DNA from: Deltaproteobacteria bacterium
GTDB lineage: Bacteria; Myxococcota; B64-G9
Assembly: GCA_003647095.1 (NCBI GenBank)
Contig: QMME01000134.1
Location: 1-9,448, forward strand
Direction of reading: 5' to 3'
Length of the DNA stretch: 9,448 nucleotides
Positions 1 through 7,760 of this stretch are shown here, in pieces. Numbering within the stretch: the stretch's first letter is position 1; each line of letters begins with the position of its first letter. The notes under the pieces were generated by a model that was not told where the DNA came from, made no database searches, and saw only the letters and a program-made list of their open reading frames with translations. Position numbers and translations under genes: made by a program.

Positions 1-1076
1 CGTTCGCCGAAGCCCCCGGGGACGAGGACGCCGTCCACCCCGGCAAAGGCCTGTTCCTGTCCTTCCTGCAGTTGCTCGGCGTCGATGTATTGCAGCTCCA
101 CGCAACCGCCGTTGGCCAGGCCGCCGTGCAGCAGAGCCTCGTGCAAGCTCTTGTAGGAATCGACCAGGTGCACGTACTTGCCCACCACCCCGATGCGGGC
201 CACCGTTTCGCCCCTGGCGATGGTATCCACCACCCGTTGCCAGCGCTCCATGGCCGGGGCCCGTGACCAGATGTTGAGCATCTCGGCGATCTTGTCGTCC
301 AGCCCCTGTTCCTTGAGCTGCAGGGGTACGGCGTAGATGGTCTCCACGTCCGGGCAGTCGAAGACGGTGGCCGGGCTGGTGGAGCAGAACAGGGCGATCT
401 TGTCCTTCAGCTCCTTCTCCAGGGGTTGCTCGCAACGACAGAGGATGATGTCCGGCTGGATGCCGATCTCGCGCAGGGCCTTGACGCTGTGCTGGGTGGG
501 TTTGGTCTTCATCTCCCCGACGGCCTTGATCAGCGGCACCAGGGTGAGGTGAATGTACAGGGTGTGGTCCGCACCCACGTCGGCGCGCATCTGGCGGATG
601 GCCTCCAGGTGGGGCAGGCCCTCGATGTCGCCCACCGTGCCACCCACTTCCACGATGCAGACATCGACACCCTCGGCAGCCAGGTGGATACGACGCTTGA
701 TCTCGTCGGTGACATGGGGAATGACCTGCACCGTCTTGCCCAGGTAGTCACCGCGGCGTTCCTTGGTCAACACGGTATCGTAAACCTGGCCTGTGGTGGC
801 GTTGTTCTTGGCGGAGACGGGCTCGCCGGTGAAACGTTCATAGTGTCCCAGGTCGAGGTCGGTCTCGGCTCCGTCGTCGGTGACGAACACCTCGCCGTGC
901 TGGTAGGGATTCATGGTGCCGGGATCGACGTTGATGTAGGGATCGAGCTTCATCATGGAGATCTTCAGGCCACGGTTCTCCATCAGGGCACCGATCGAAG
1001 CGGCGGCCACGCCCTTGCCCAGCCCGGAGACCACGCCGCCGGTCACGAAAATGAACTTGGTCTGTTTCCTGGCCAC
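1..1076 (-). CDS. pyrG: CTP synthase, N-terminal part (truncated by left edge)
   Basis: CTP synthase makes CTP from UTP, ATP and glutamine in the cytoplasm, the last step of pyrimidine nucleotide synthesis. I translated 358 codons; the family is usually about 540 residues, so roughly 180 C-terminal residues lie outside the window. Seen: the synthase P-loop region GGVVSGLGKG near residues 13-22, KLDPYINVDPGTM, HGEVFVTDDGAETDLDLGHYERF-type block, KERRGDYLGKTVQVIPH, VGGTVGDIEGLP and KTKPTQHSVK. The glutaminase domain begins at about residue 295 (GVVGKYVHLVDSYKSL) and the window ends at the oxyanion-loop motif GGFGER; the catalytic Cys-His-Glu residues are not visible. The start is GTG at 1076-1074, chosen because the reading begins MARKQTKFIFVTGG and AGGGAGGT lies 9 bases upstream. 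SGLGKG replaces the common SSLGKG. It stands apart from the upstream catabolic operon (162-base gap) and probably has its own promoter. Identity is very secure. Confidence 0.98.
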   Translation of the reverse strand, partial: MARKQTKFIFVTGGVVSGLGKGVAAASIGALMENRGLKISMMKLDPYINVDPGTMNPYQHGEVFVTDDGAETDLDLGHYERFTGEPVSAKNNATTGQVYDTVLTKERRGDYLGKTVQVIPHVTDEIKRRIHLAAEGVDVCIVEVGGTVGDIEGLPHLEAIRQMRADVGADHTLYIHLTLVPLIKAVGEMKTKPTQHSVKALREIGIQPDIILCRCEQPLEKELKDKIALFCSTSPATVFDCPDVETIYAVPLQLKEQGLDDKIAEMLNIWSRAPAMERWQRVVDTIARGETVARIGVVGKYVHLVDSYKSLHEALLHGGLANGGCVELQYIDAEQLQEGQEQAFAGVDGVLVPGGFGE

Positions 1077-1085
1077 TACTCGACG

Positions 1086-1093
1086 ACCTCCCT
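1086..1093 (-). promoter_or_regulatory. Ribosome binding site of pyrG, deciding a GTG start
   Basis: On the minus strand AGGGAGGT sits 9 bases before the GTG codon at 1076-1074. No ATG in this frame would keep the conserved N-terminal FIFVTGG strand and P-loop, so this site decides the GTG start. Confidence 0.75.
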
Positions 1094-1140
1094 GGATGTA
1101 CCGGCCCGCTGGTAATCCGCTACCCGCACCGTCGTGAGCT

Positions 1141-1238
1141 GGCAGTCAAGGAAACCGGACCGGCGATCCGCAATTGGTTGTGAGGTATTTACAACTAGAG
1201 GGTGCACCCCCGAGAAAAACAACAGCTGGGACTTGTTG
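1141..1238 (-). promoter_or_regulatory. Likely pyrG promoter region, elements not resolved
   Basis: The gap between the BKACE stop and pyrG is 162 bases and is the only sizeable gap on this strand left of 8904. It contains an AT-rich patch at about 1183-1197 (minus-strand TTGTAAATACC, a possible -10), a perfect 10-base palindrome GGGTGCACCC at 1200-1209, and a short imperfect repeat (GTTGT at 1177-1181 with ACAAC at 1191-1195) flanking the AT-rich patch. A perfect TTGACA is present at 1242-1237 and TTGACT at 1149-1144, but neither has a convincing -10 at 16-18 bases. Position argues for a promoter; I cannot name the hexamers. Confidence 0.3.
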
Positions 1239-1240
1239 TC
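1213..1240 (-). terminator. Weak rho-independent-like terminator at the end of the catabolic operon
   Basis: In the minus-strand RNA ACAACA (1239-1234) pairs with UGUUGU (1224-1219) across a 9-base loop, plus a G-U pair from the stop codon, followed by UUUUCUC. The hairpin overlaps the BKACE stop codon. The stem has only two G-C pairs, so it would be a weak terminator and readthrough into pyrG is possible. Confidence 0.35.
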
Positions 1241-2129
1241 AACGGTTTTCCAGTTCCAGCCGCTGGCGGCATTCCTCGACGGTGGCCGGCTGTCGTCCCT
1301 GGTCGTGGATCATGCGTACCGCCTTTTCCACCAGCTCACCGTTGGAACGGGCCATCTGACCGGGCTGCAGGTAGAAGTTGTCTTCCAGACCCACCCGTAC
1401 GTTGCCGCCCATGGCGATGGCTCCGGCCACCAGCCGCCACTGTTCCCGGGATATGCCGATCACCTCCCACTCGCCGGCCGGCGGCACCAGCCCGGCCAGG
1501 TGCAACAGGGAATCGATGGTGGGAGCGATACCACCGTTGACACCCAGGATCAGCGAGTACTGGTAGGGCGGCCGCAGCAGGCCCATGTCGATCAATGGGT
1601 AGGAATTGGCTACATGGCCGGCATCGAAGCATTCCAGCTCCGGCCTGGTACCGACCTCGTTCATGACCTTGATCAGCTCCATGATCTCGCTGAAGGGATT
1701 GGCGAAGACGAACTCGAAGACGAACTCCTTTCGACCCGGGTGATACTTGGCATAGTTCATCGAGCCCATGTTGAGCGCCGCCAGGGCCGGCCGCAGCTGG
1801 CGTACCGGGGCGATCTTCTCCTCGGTGCTGATGCCCACGGCGCCGGTGGAGAAATTGATGATGACCGGACAGGCGGCAGTGATGGCGTCACGGATGTCGC
1901 GGTAGTGCTCCACCCGGTAGCTGGGCGAGCCGTCGTCGGGACGGCGGGCATGGATGTGCACCACCGCGGCCCCGGCCTGGTAGGCCCGCCGTGCCTCGGC
2001 GGCATACTCCTCCGGGGTGTAGGGAATGGCCGGGCATTGCCGGCGGTCGGCCACCACCCCGCTCAGGGCACAGGTGACGATGCAGGAGCGCCCGGGATCG
2101 CGATGGGCAGGTTGTGGCAGCAGGTTCAT
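1239..2129 (-). CDS. BKACE-family beta-keto acid cleavage enzyme (DUF849)
   Basis: Members of this zinc TIM-barrel family take a beta-keto acid plus acetyl-CoA and give acetoacetate plus a shortened acyl-CoA; the founder is Kce of lysine fermentation. The 296-residue length is normal for the family. Seen: TCALSG at 19-24, HIHAR with metal-ligand His58 and His60, NFSTG at 92-96 (Ser94), and R245-VGLED with Glu249 and Asp250. These match, at constant offsets, residues I recall for Kce (His46, His48, Ser82, Arg226, Glu230, Asp231), so it should be active. The residue matching Kce Glu14, which I recall contacts the substrate amino group, is Val26 here, so an amino-keto acid is an unlikely substrate. 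The ATG at 2129 follows a perfect GGAGGTGA 6 bases upstream that includes the stop of the preceding gene. It is the last gene of the operon and occupies the place where liu clusters carry HMG-CoA lyase. Family is secure; substrate is unknown. Confidence 0.92.
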   Translation of the reverse strand: MNLLPQPAHRDPGRSCIVTCALSGVVADRRQCPAIPYTPEEYAAEARRAYQAGAAVVHIHARRPDDGSPSYRVEHYRDIRDAITAACPVIINFSTGAVGISTEEKIAPVRQLRPALAALNMGSMNYAKYHPGRKEFVFEFVFANPFSEIMELIKVMNEVGTRPELECFDAGHVANSYPLIDMGLLRPPYQYSLILGVNGGIAPTIDSLLHLAGLVPPAGEWEVIGISREQWRLVAGAIAMGGNVRVGLEDNFYLQPGQMARSNGELVEKAVRMIHDQGRQPATVEECRQRLELENR

Positions 2130-2135
2130 GGACGT

Positions 2136-2143
2136 TCACCTCC
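2136..2143 (-). promoter_or_regulatory. Ribosome binding site of the BKACE gene, fused to the upstream stop codon
   Basis: Minus-strand GGAGGTGA is a full match to the 16S anti-Shine-Dalgarno sequence, 6 bases before the ATG at 2129. Its last three bases are the TGA stop of the hydratase gene, so termination and reinitiation are likely coupled. Confidence 0.8.
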
Positions 2144-2918
2144 CCTTCCACTGTGGCCGGCGTTTCTGCAGGAAGGCCTGGATGCCCTCCCGGGCGTCCT
2201 CGCTGGCCAGGACCTCGAGCAACTCGTTGATCAGTTCCTCGGCGTCCTGGCGACCGCCCAGATGAGCGCTGCGAGCCAGGGCCCGGCGACCGATGGACAG
2301 GGCCGTGGGTGAACCGGCCAGGATGTCGGCGCTGACCTCCGCCACCAGTTCGTCCAGCCGCCCGGCCGCCGCCACCCGGTTGACCAGTCCCAGCTCGCGG
2401 GCCTCGCCGGCGTCGATGCGGCGGGCGCAGAAGATCATCTCCCGGGCCCGCTTGGGACCGAGGTGAGCCACCAGCAGCGGGGCGATGATCATGGGAAACA
2501 TCCCCGCCCGCACCTCGGGGGTGCCGAAGACGGCATCCTCGCTGGCCAGCACCAGGTCACAGGCCAGCGCCAGCCCCAACCCCCCGCCCAGGCAGTAGCC
2601 GGCCACCCGGGCCAACAGGGGGGTGCCCAGGGTGTGCATGCGCTGCAGCAGGTCGGCATACAGCGCCAGGGTGGCCCGGACGTCCTGCCCGGCAGCCAGG
2701 TCCGCGGCCAGGTCTCCGCCCGCGCAGAAGGCCCGGTCGCCGGCGCCGGTCAACACCACCAGGCGCACGCCAGCATCCTGGTCTACCTGCTCGAGCGCCT
2801 GCAACAAGGCGCGGGTCAGTGCGGCATCCAGGGCGTTGCGCCGCTCGAGGCGGTTGAGCGTCAGCGTGGCCACCGCTCCCTGCCGGCTCACCAGCAAGTT
2901 ATTCTCTTCACAGCTCAT
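2136..2918 (-). CDS. Enoyl-CoA hydratase/isomerase (crotonase) family protein
   Basis: A 260-residue crotonase-fold protein, normal length. Seen: substrate-loop start LNRLERRNALDAAL at 21-34, the first oxyanion-hole segment CAGGDL at 65-70, the second GYCLGGGLGLALACDL at 107-122, and FGTPEVRAGM at 131-140. Glu135 matches the catalytic Glu164 of rat crotonase. The partner glutamate (Glu144 of rat crotonase, the E of GGGLELALACD in human AUH) is Gly115 here. By position it would be the methylglutaconyl-CoA-type hydratase (LiuC/AtuE role) acting on the carboxylase product, but with one glutamate missing an isomerase or decarboxylase role cannot be excluded. The start is ATG 2918, not a codon further upstream, because AGGAGG lies 6 bases before it and the reading matches the family N-terminus. 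It overlaps the biotin carrier gene by 11 bases, and its stop overlaps the next gene's ribosome binding site. Confidence 0.9.
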   Translation of the reverse strand: MSCEENNLLVSRQGAVATLTLNRLERRNALDAALTRALLQALEQVDQDAGVRLVVLTGAGDRAFCAGGDLAADLAAGQDVRATLALYADLLQRMHTLGTPLLARVAGYCLGGGLGLALACDLVLASEDAVFGTPEVRAGMFPMIIAPLLVAHLGPKRAREMIFCARRIDAGEARELGLVNRVAAAGRLDELVAEVSADILAGSPTALSIGRRALARSAHLGGRQDAEELINELLEVLASEDAREGIQAFLQKRRPQWKGR

Positions 2919-3432
2919 CGGCTTCCTCCTCGGCCACCACCTCGCAGAGCACCTGGCCGGCAACCACCTTGTCACCGGCGGCCACCTTGACGGCCGCCAC
3001 TACTCCGTCCCGGGGCGACACCAGGGTGGTCTCCATCTTCATGGCGGTTATCACCACCAGGGCCTGCCCCCGCTGTACCCGCTGGCCCTCGCCTACCAGT
3101 ACCTTGACGACGACCGCCGGCATGGAGGGAGTGACCTCCCCCGGCGGCGCTGATGCAGGCCGCGCCGCCTGGGGTCTGATCAGCACCGCGCTGCCCCCCT
3201 GGCCCACCCAGCAATCATGCCCGCAGGCCGCCACCCGGACCAGGACCGTCCTGCCCTCCACCGACAGCAACCAGCGTCCCTCGCCCAGGGCCCGCGCTTC
3301 CGCCAGCAACTGTCGGCCGTCGATGCGAGCCCTGATGCCGGCCGGCCGGTCGGCGCCGGCGGGACGGTAATCGAGCACCTCGAGCCGGTGTTCACCGCCG
3401 TCGGCCAGGACCACCCGGGGCACGTCCCTCAT
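2908..3432 (-). CDS. Biotin carboxyl carrier subunit of acyl-CoA carboxylase (detached C-terminal part of an MCC-alpha-type subunit)
   Basis: This 174-residue protein carries the biotin that shuttles carboxyl groups from the biotin carboxylase to the carboxyltransferase. The biotinyl domain spans about 100-168: TPSMPAVVVKVLVGEGQ, then TAMKM at 129-133 with the biotinylated lysine at 132, 42 residues from the end. The usual residue before AMKM is Glu; here it is Thr, and the common PMPG is SMPA. The first 90 or so residues are not a low-complexity linker but resemble the BT domain found between the biotin carboxylase and carrier domains of fused MCC/GCC alpha subunits. The ATG at 3432 overlaps the biotin carboxylase stop as ATGA and has GGGAGG 6 bases upstream, so it is a real separate start. 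It overlaps the hydratase start by 11 bases. The carrier function is secure; the BT assignment is inference from size and position. Confidence 0.92.
   Translation of the reverse strand: MRDVPRVVLADGGEHRLEVLDYRPAGADRPAGIRARIDGRQLLAEARALGEGRWLLSVEGRTVLVRVAACGHDCWVGQGGSAVLIRPQAARPASAPPGEVTPSMPAVVVKVLVGEGQRVQRGQALVVITAMKMETTLVSPRDGVVAAVKVAAGDKVVAGQVLCEVVAEEEADEL
2925..2930 (-). promoter_or_regulatory. Ribosome binding site deciding the hydratase start
   Basis: Minus-strand AGGAGG, 6 bases before ATG 2918, lies inside the 3' end of the biotin carrier gene. It favours this start over longer readings of the same frame that begin near 2975. Confidence 0.75.
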
Positions 3433-4937
3433 GACCTTCCTCCCATCCGGAACCGGCGCAGGCGCCGCCAGGGATCGTCACCGGCTCCGCCGCTACCGGC
3501 GTCTCCCCCCGGCGGGAGCGGTGTCTCTCCTCCCGCCAGGCGTTCGGCCAGCCAGCCCAGCAGGGCGACCTGCAGGCGCCGGGGCGATGGCCGCCAGTCG
3601 GCGAAGTGACGTTCCAGAAAGTCGGTGGTGGTGTCTCCGTCGAGGAACTGCGGCGAGCGCACGATGTCGCCCAGCAGCTCCAGGGGGGTGCTCACCCCCA
3701 GGATGCAGGTCTCGTCCAGGGCCCGGGCCAGTCGCGCCGCCGCCCGGGGCCGGTCGCCGGCATGGACAATCAGCTTGGCCAGGATGGGATCGTAGTCGAC
3801 CGGCACCACGCTGCCGGCACCGACGCCGCTGTCAAAGCGTATCCCGGGCCCGGCCGGGGCCTCGCAGACGCTGATGGTTCCCGGGCTGGGCAGGAAGTCG
3901 CGGGTGGGATCCTCGGCATAGATGCGGCATTCCAGGGCGTGCCCCCGCCGGCCGATGTCTTCCTGGGCCAGTGACAACGGTTCGCCCGCGGCCAGGCGAA
4001 TCTGCTGCTCGACGAGATCGATGCCGGTCAGCAACTCCGTCACCGGGTGTTCCACCTGCAGGCGGGCGTTGATCTCCATGAAACTATAGTTGCCCTCCTC
4101 GTCCACCAGGAATTCCACCGTGCCGGCATTGCGGTATCCGGCGGCCCGGGCCACCGCCAGGGCATCCGAGCACAGCTGCTGGCGCAGATCATCGTCCAGC
4201 AGCGGTGCCGGCGCCTCCTCGATGATCTTCTGGTGACGGCGCTGAATGGAACACTCGCGCTCGAACAGGTGAACCAATCGGCCCGAGTCATCAGCGAGGA
4301 TCTGCACCTCGACGTGGTGCACCCGCTGGCGGTAGCGTTCCAGAAACAGCCGCTCGTCGCCGAAGGCGGCGCGGGCCTCGCCGGCGGCCATTTGCAGCGC
4401 CTGTTCAAGTTGCCGCTCTTCGTCCACCCGGCGCATGCCCTTGCCGCCGCCGCCGGCCGCGGCCTTGACGAGCAGCGGGTAGCCCAGCCGCGAGGCCTGC
4501 CGGCGCAGGGCGGCCAGGTCGGCCAGCGGCTGATCGGTTCCCGCCGTGGGAGGCACGCCGGCTTCTCGAGCCAGGCGGCGGGCCGCCAGCTTGTCGCCGG
4601 CCAATTCCAGCACCCGGGCCGGTGGACCGATGAAAACCAGCCCGGCCTGCCGGCAGGCGCCGGCCAGGCGGGCGCTTTCCGCCAGGAAGCCGTAGCCCGG
4701 GTGTATGGCCTGGGCACCGCTGTCCCGTGCCGCGACGACGATCTGCTCCACGTCCAGGTAGCCGTCTTCCGGGGCCGATCCCGCCAGGGCCAGAGCCTGG
4801 TCAGCCTGCTGGACGTGGAGGGCATCCCGGTCGGCCGGGGAGTACACGGCCACGGTGGCGATGCCCAGTTCTCGACAGGTGCGGAAGATTCTCACCGCGA
4901 TCTCGCCGCGGTTGGCCACCAGGATCCTGGAAAACAT
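3429..4937 (-). CDS. Biotin carboxylase subunit of acyl-CoA carboxylase (MCC-alpha-type, without carrier domain)
   Basis: ATP-grasp enzyme that carboxylates the biotin of the carrier protein using ATP and bicarbonate. Length is 502 residues, against about 450 for free-standing AccC and about 660-670 for fused MCC alpha. Seen: ILVANRGEIAVRI at 5-17, HPGYGFLAE at 79-87, Lys116, Lys158, the glycine loop AGGGGKGM at 161-168, QRRHQK at 232-237, EINARLQVEHPVTE at 288-301 and ECRIYAEDP at 336-344. Residues 288, 290, 292, 296 and 338 fall at the same numbers as the E. coli AccC catalytic residues as I recall them. After residue 450 a tail follows that ends DPWRRLRRFR, like the SPW...GWR segment that precedes the BT domain in fused alpha subunits. 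The ATG at 4937 was chosen over upstream in-frame codons (open to 5291) because it begins with the family N-terminus MFSRILVANRGE and has TGAGGA, overlapping the previous stop, 5 bases upstream. Confidence 0.95.
   Translation of the reverse strand: MFSRILVANRGEIAVRIFRTCRELGIATVAVYSPADRDALHVQQADQALALAGSAPEDGYLDVEQIVVAARDSGAQAIHPGYGFLAESARLAGACRQAGLVFIGPPARVLELAGDKLAARRLAREAGVPPTAGTDQPLADLAALRRQASRLGYPLLVKAAAGGGGKGMRRVDEERQLEQALQMAAGEARAAFGDERLFLERYRQRVHHVEVQILADDSGRLVHLFERECSIQRRHQKIIEEAPAPLLDDDLRQQLCSDALAVARAAGYRNAGTVEFLVDEEGNYSFMEINARLQVEHPVTELLTGIDLVEQQIRLAAGEPLSLAQEDIGRRGHALECRIYAEDPTRDFLPSPGTISVCEAPAGPGIRFDSGVGAGSVVPVDYDPILAKLIVHAGDRPRAAARLARALDETCILGVSTPLELLGDIVRSPQFLDGDTTTDFLERHFADWRPSPRRLQVALLGWLAERLAGGETPLPPGGDAGSGGAGDDPWRRLRRFRMGGRS
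3439..3444 (-). promoter_or_regulatory. Ribosome binding site of the biotin carrier gene
   Basis: Minus-strand GGGAGG, 6 bases before ATG 3432, is embedded in the last codons of the biotin carboxylase gene. Together with the ATGA stop/start overlap it argues that the carboxylase/carrier split is natural and translationally coupled rather than a read error. Confidence 0.75.
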
Positions 4938-4945
4938 GGTCTTCC

Positions 4946-6562
<1,617 letters not shown>

Positions 6563-6567
6563 GCCCG

Positions 6568-6573
6568 CCTCCC
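6568..6573 (-). promoter_or_regulatory. Ribosome binding site deciding the carboxyltransferase start
   Basis: Minus-strand GGGAGG lies 5 bases before ATG 6562. The alternative TTG at 6595 has no such site and would add 11 residues absent from the family. Confidence 0.75.
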
Positions 6574-6594
6574 GGCTGGTGCCGGTGATCTGCA

Positions 6595-6618
6595 AAGAAA
6601 ACGCAGCCGCTGTTTCTT
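6595..6618 (-). repeat. AT-rich inverted repeat in the widest intercistronic gap of the operon
   Basis: AAGAAA (6595-6600) and TTTCTT (6613-6618) are perfect inverted copies around a GC-rich centre that can add a CAG/CTG stem. In the minus-strand RNA the 3' arm is U-rich. It lies between the dehydrogenase pair and the carboxylase genes and could act as a partial terminator or RNA processing site; it may also be chance. Confidence 0.3.
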
Positions 6619-6619
6619 A

Positions 6620-7750
6620 TCATGAAAGCTCGACCTCCTGCAGCACTTCCCCGGCGATGGCCTGGCGCGCCACCTGGCCGGGGTGACCGGCGATGAGACC
6701 CAGGCGGCTGTCGCGCACCGCCCGGGCCACCGGGTTGTCCCGGCTGTAGCCGGCGGCGGCCATGATCTGCAGGGCCAGGTCGGCCACCCGGCAGGCATTC
6801 TCGGTGGCAAACACCTTGGCACACAGGGCCAGGGAAGCGGCCTGGCGATCCGCGGCGGCACCGGCCCAGGCGGCGCGCAGGGCCAGCAGTTCGGCGGTCT
6901 GCGACAGGGTGAGCATCTCCGCCAGGGCGAAGCGCACACTCTGGTAGCCGGCCGGCGGCTTGCCGCCGGCGCGTTCGACGGCGGCCGCCTCCCGCGCCTG
7001 CTCCAGGCACAGGCGCATCGTCCCGCAGGCCACGTCGGCCAGTGCCGCGTCCCAGCCGGCGCGCACCTGCTGCAGCAGCCCGCCCCGCGGTCGGCCGTCC
7101 GGCACCATCACCCTGTCTGGCGCCACTCGCACTCCGCGCAGTTCGAGCGGACAGGTGCACAGCTGCCGGTAGCCAAGCGTATCCAGAGGGGAACCACACA
7201 CGCACCCCGCCTGCCCGCCGTCGATCAAGAACAATGCCTGGGCACCATCGCTTTCAGCCACCACGGCGATGACGTCGGCCAGGGGGGCCAGGCTGACGGT
7301 GGACTTGCTGCCGGAAAGTACCAATTGCCCGTCGTCGCGGCGGGCCGTGGTAGCCAGGTGATCCGGGTGCGAACCGGCACGGGGTTCCGACAGGGCCACG
7401 GCGGCCACCAGCCGGCCCCGCCGCAGGGGCTCCAGGAAGCGCTGCTGCTGCTCCGGCGAGCCGTGGCGAGCCAGCAGGTCGGCCAGCAGGCCCGGGCCAA
7501 TGGCGACGGCCAGCGCCAGCCAGGGTGAACGGGCGGCCAGCAGCATCCGGGCGCTCGTCAGCCCGGGGCCGGCGGGTGCCGCCAGGTAACCGGCCGGGCC
7601 CAGGCGCTGCAGCCAGGCCCGCAGCAGCGATCCAACGGTACTCGCCTCCACCCGCTGCAGCGCCGCCGGGTCGGGCAGGTTTTCATCGTTCAACAGCGCT
7701 GTTACCCTGTCCAACAGCTCTTTGTCGCTTGCGTCGAGATCGTAGTTCAT
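6620..7750 (-). CDS. Divergent acyl-CoA dehydrogenase-like protein lacking the catalytic base
   Basis: A 376-residue protein with the acyl-CoA dehydrogenase layout. FAD-contact motifs are recognisable: SEPRAGSHPD at 121-130 (family SEPGAGSD), GSKSTVSLAPLADVIAVVA at 147-165, and AAGYSRDNPVARAVRDSRL at 332-350 (family GGYGYTRDYPVER..RDAR). The MCAD-type catalytic glutamate (E of YEGT) falls in IAGHPG at 353-358, with no acid. The isovaleryl/long-chain-type position falls in GWDAAL near 232-237 and aligns to Ala235. So no base is visible at either site, although Asp234 is adjacent. The N-terminal helices are also poorly conserved. Residues 183-200 hold two CxC pairs. ATG 7750 follows dehydrogenase 2 by 10 bases and its weak GAGG site overlaps that gene's stop. 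A non-catalytic partner in a heteromeric dehydrogenase is a good inference; an enzyme with changed chemistry is the alternative. Confidence 0.85.
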   Translation of the reverse strand: MNYDLDASDKELLDRVTALLNDENLPDPAALQRVEASTVGSLLRAWLQRLGPAGYLAAPAGPGLTSARMLLAARSPWLALAVAIGPGLLADLLARHGSPEQQQRFLEPLRRGRLVAAVALSEPRAGSHPDHLATTARRDDGQLVLSGSKSTVSLAPLADVIAVVAESDGAQALFLIDGGQAGCVCGSPLDTLGYRQLCTCPLELRGVRVAPDRVMVPDGRPRGGLLQQVRAGWDAALADVACGTMRLCLEQAREAAAVERAGGKPPAGYQSVRFALAEMLTLSQTAELLALRAAWAGAAADRQAASLALCAKVFATENACRVADLALQIMAAAGYSRDNPVARAVRDSRLGLIAGHPGQVARQAIAGEVLQEVELS

Positions 7751-7760
7751 GAGCGAGGCC

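Noticed and set aside
426..1115. Plus-strand open frame opposite pyrG
   Set aside because: The minus strand here is an unmistakable CTP synthase; the opposite frame is composition-driven.
1214..1242. Consensus TTGACA at the BKACE stop as a pyrG -35 box
   Set aside because: At 16-18 bases downstream only a T-run is found, not a -10 hexamer; the match overlaps coding sequence and the terminator hairpin.
1134..2312. Plus-strand open frame opposite the BKACE and hydratase genes
   Set aside because: It crosses two real genes and their junction and shows no family motif; codon-position GC bias explains the lack of stops.
3429..3432. Biotin carboxylase/carrier junction as a frameshift or sequencing error
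   Set aside because: The ATGA overlap with a well-placed GGGAGG and an intact frame on both sides is typical of natural coupling; it is kept as a check in the split-subunit finding.
6563..6595. TTG start giving 11 extra residues on the carboxyltransferase
   Set aside because: There is no ribosome binding site, and homologues begin at the M-x-V-I-x-S-x-I segment matched by ATG 6562.
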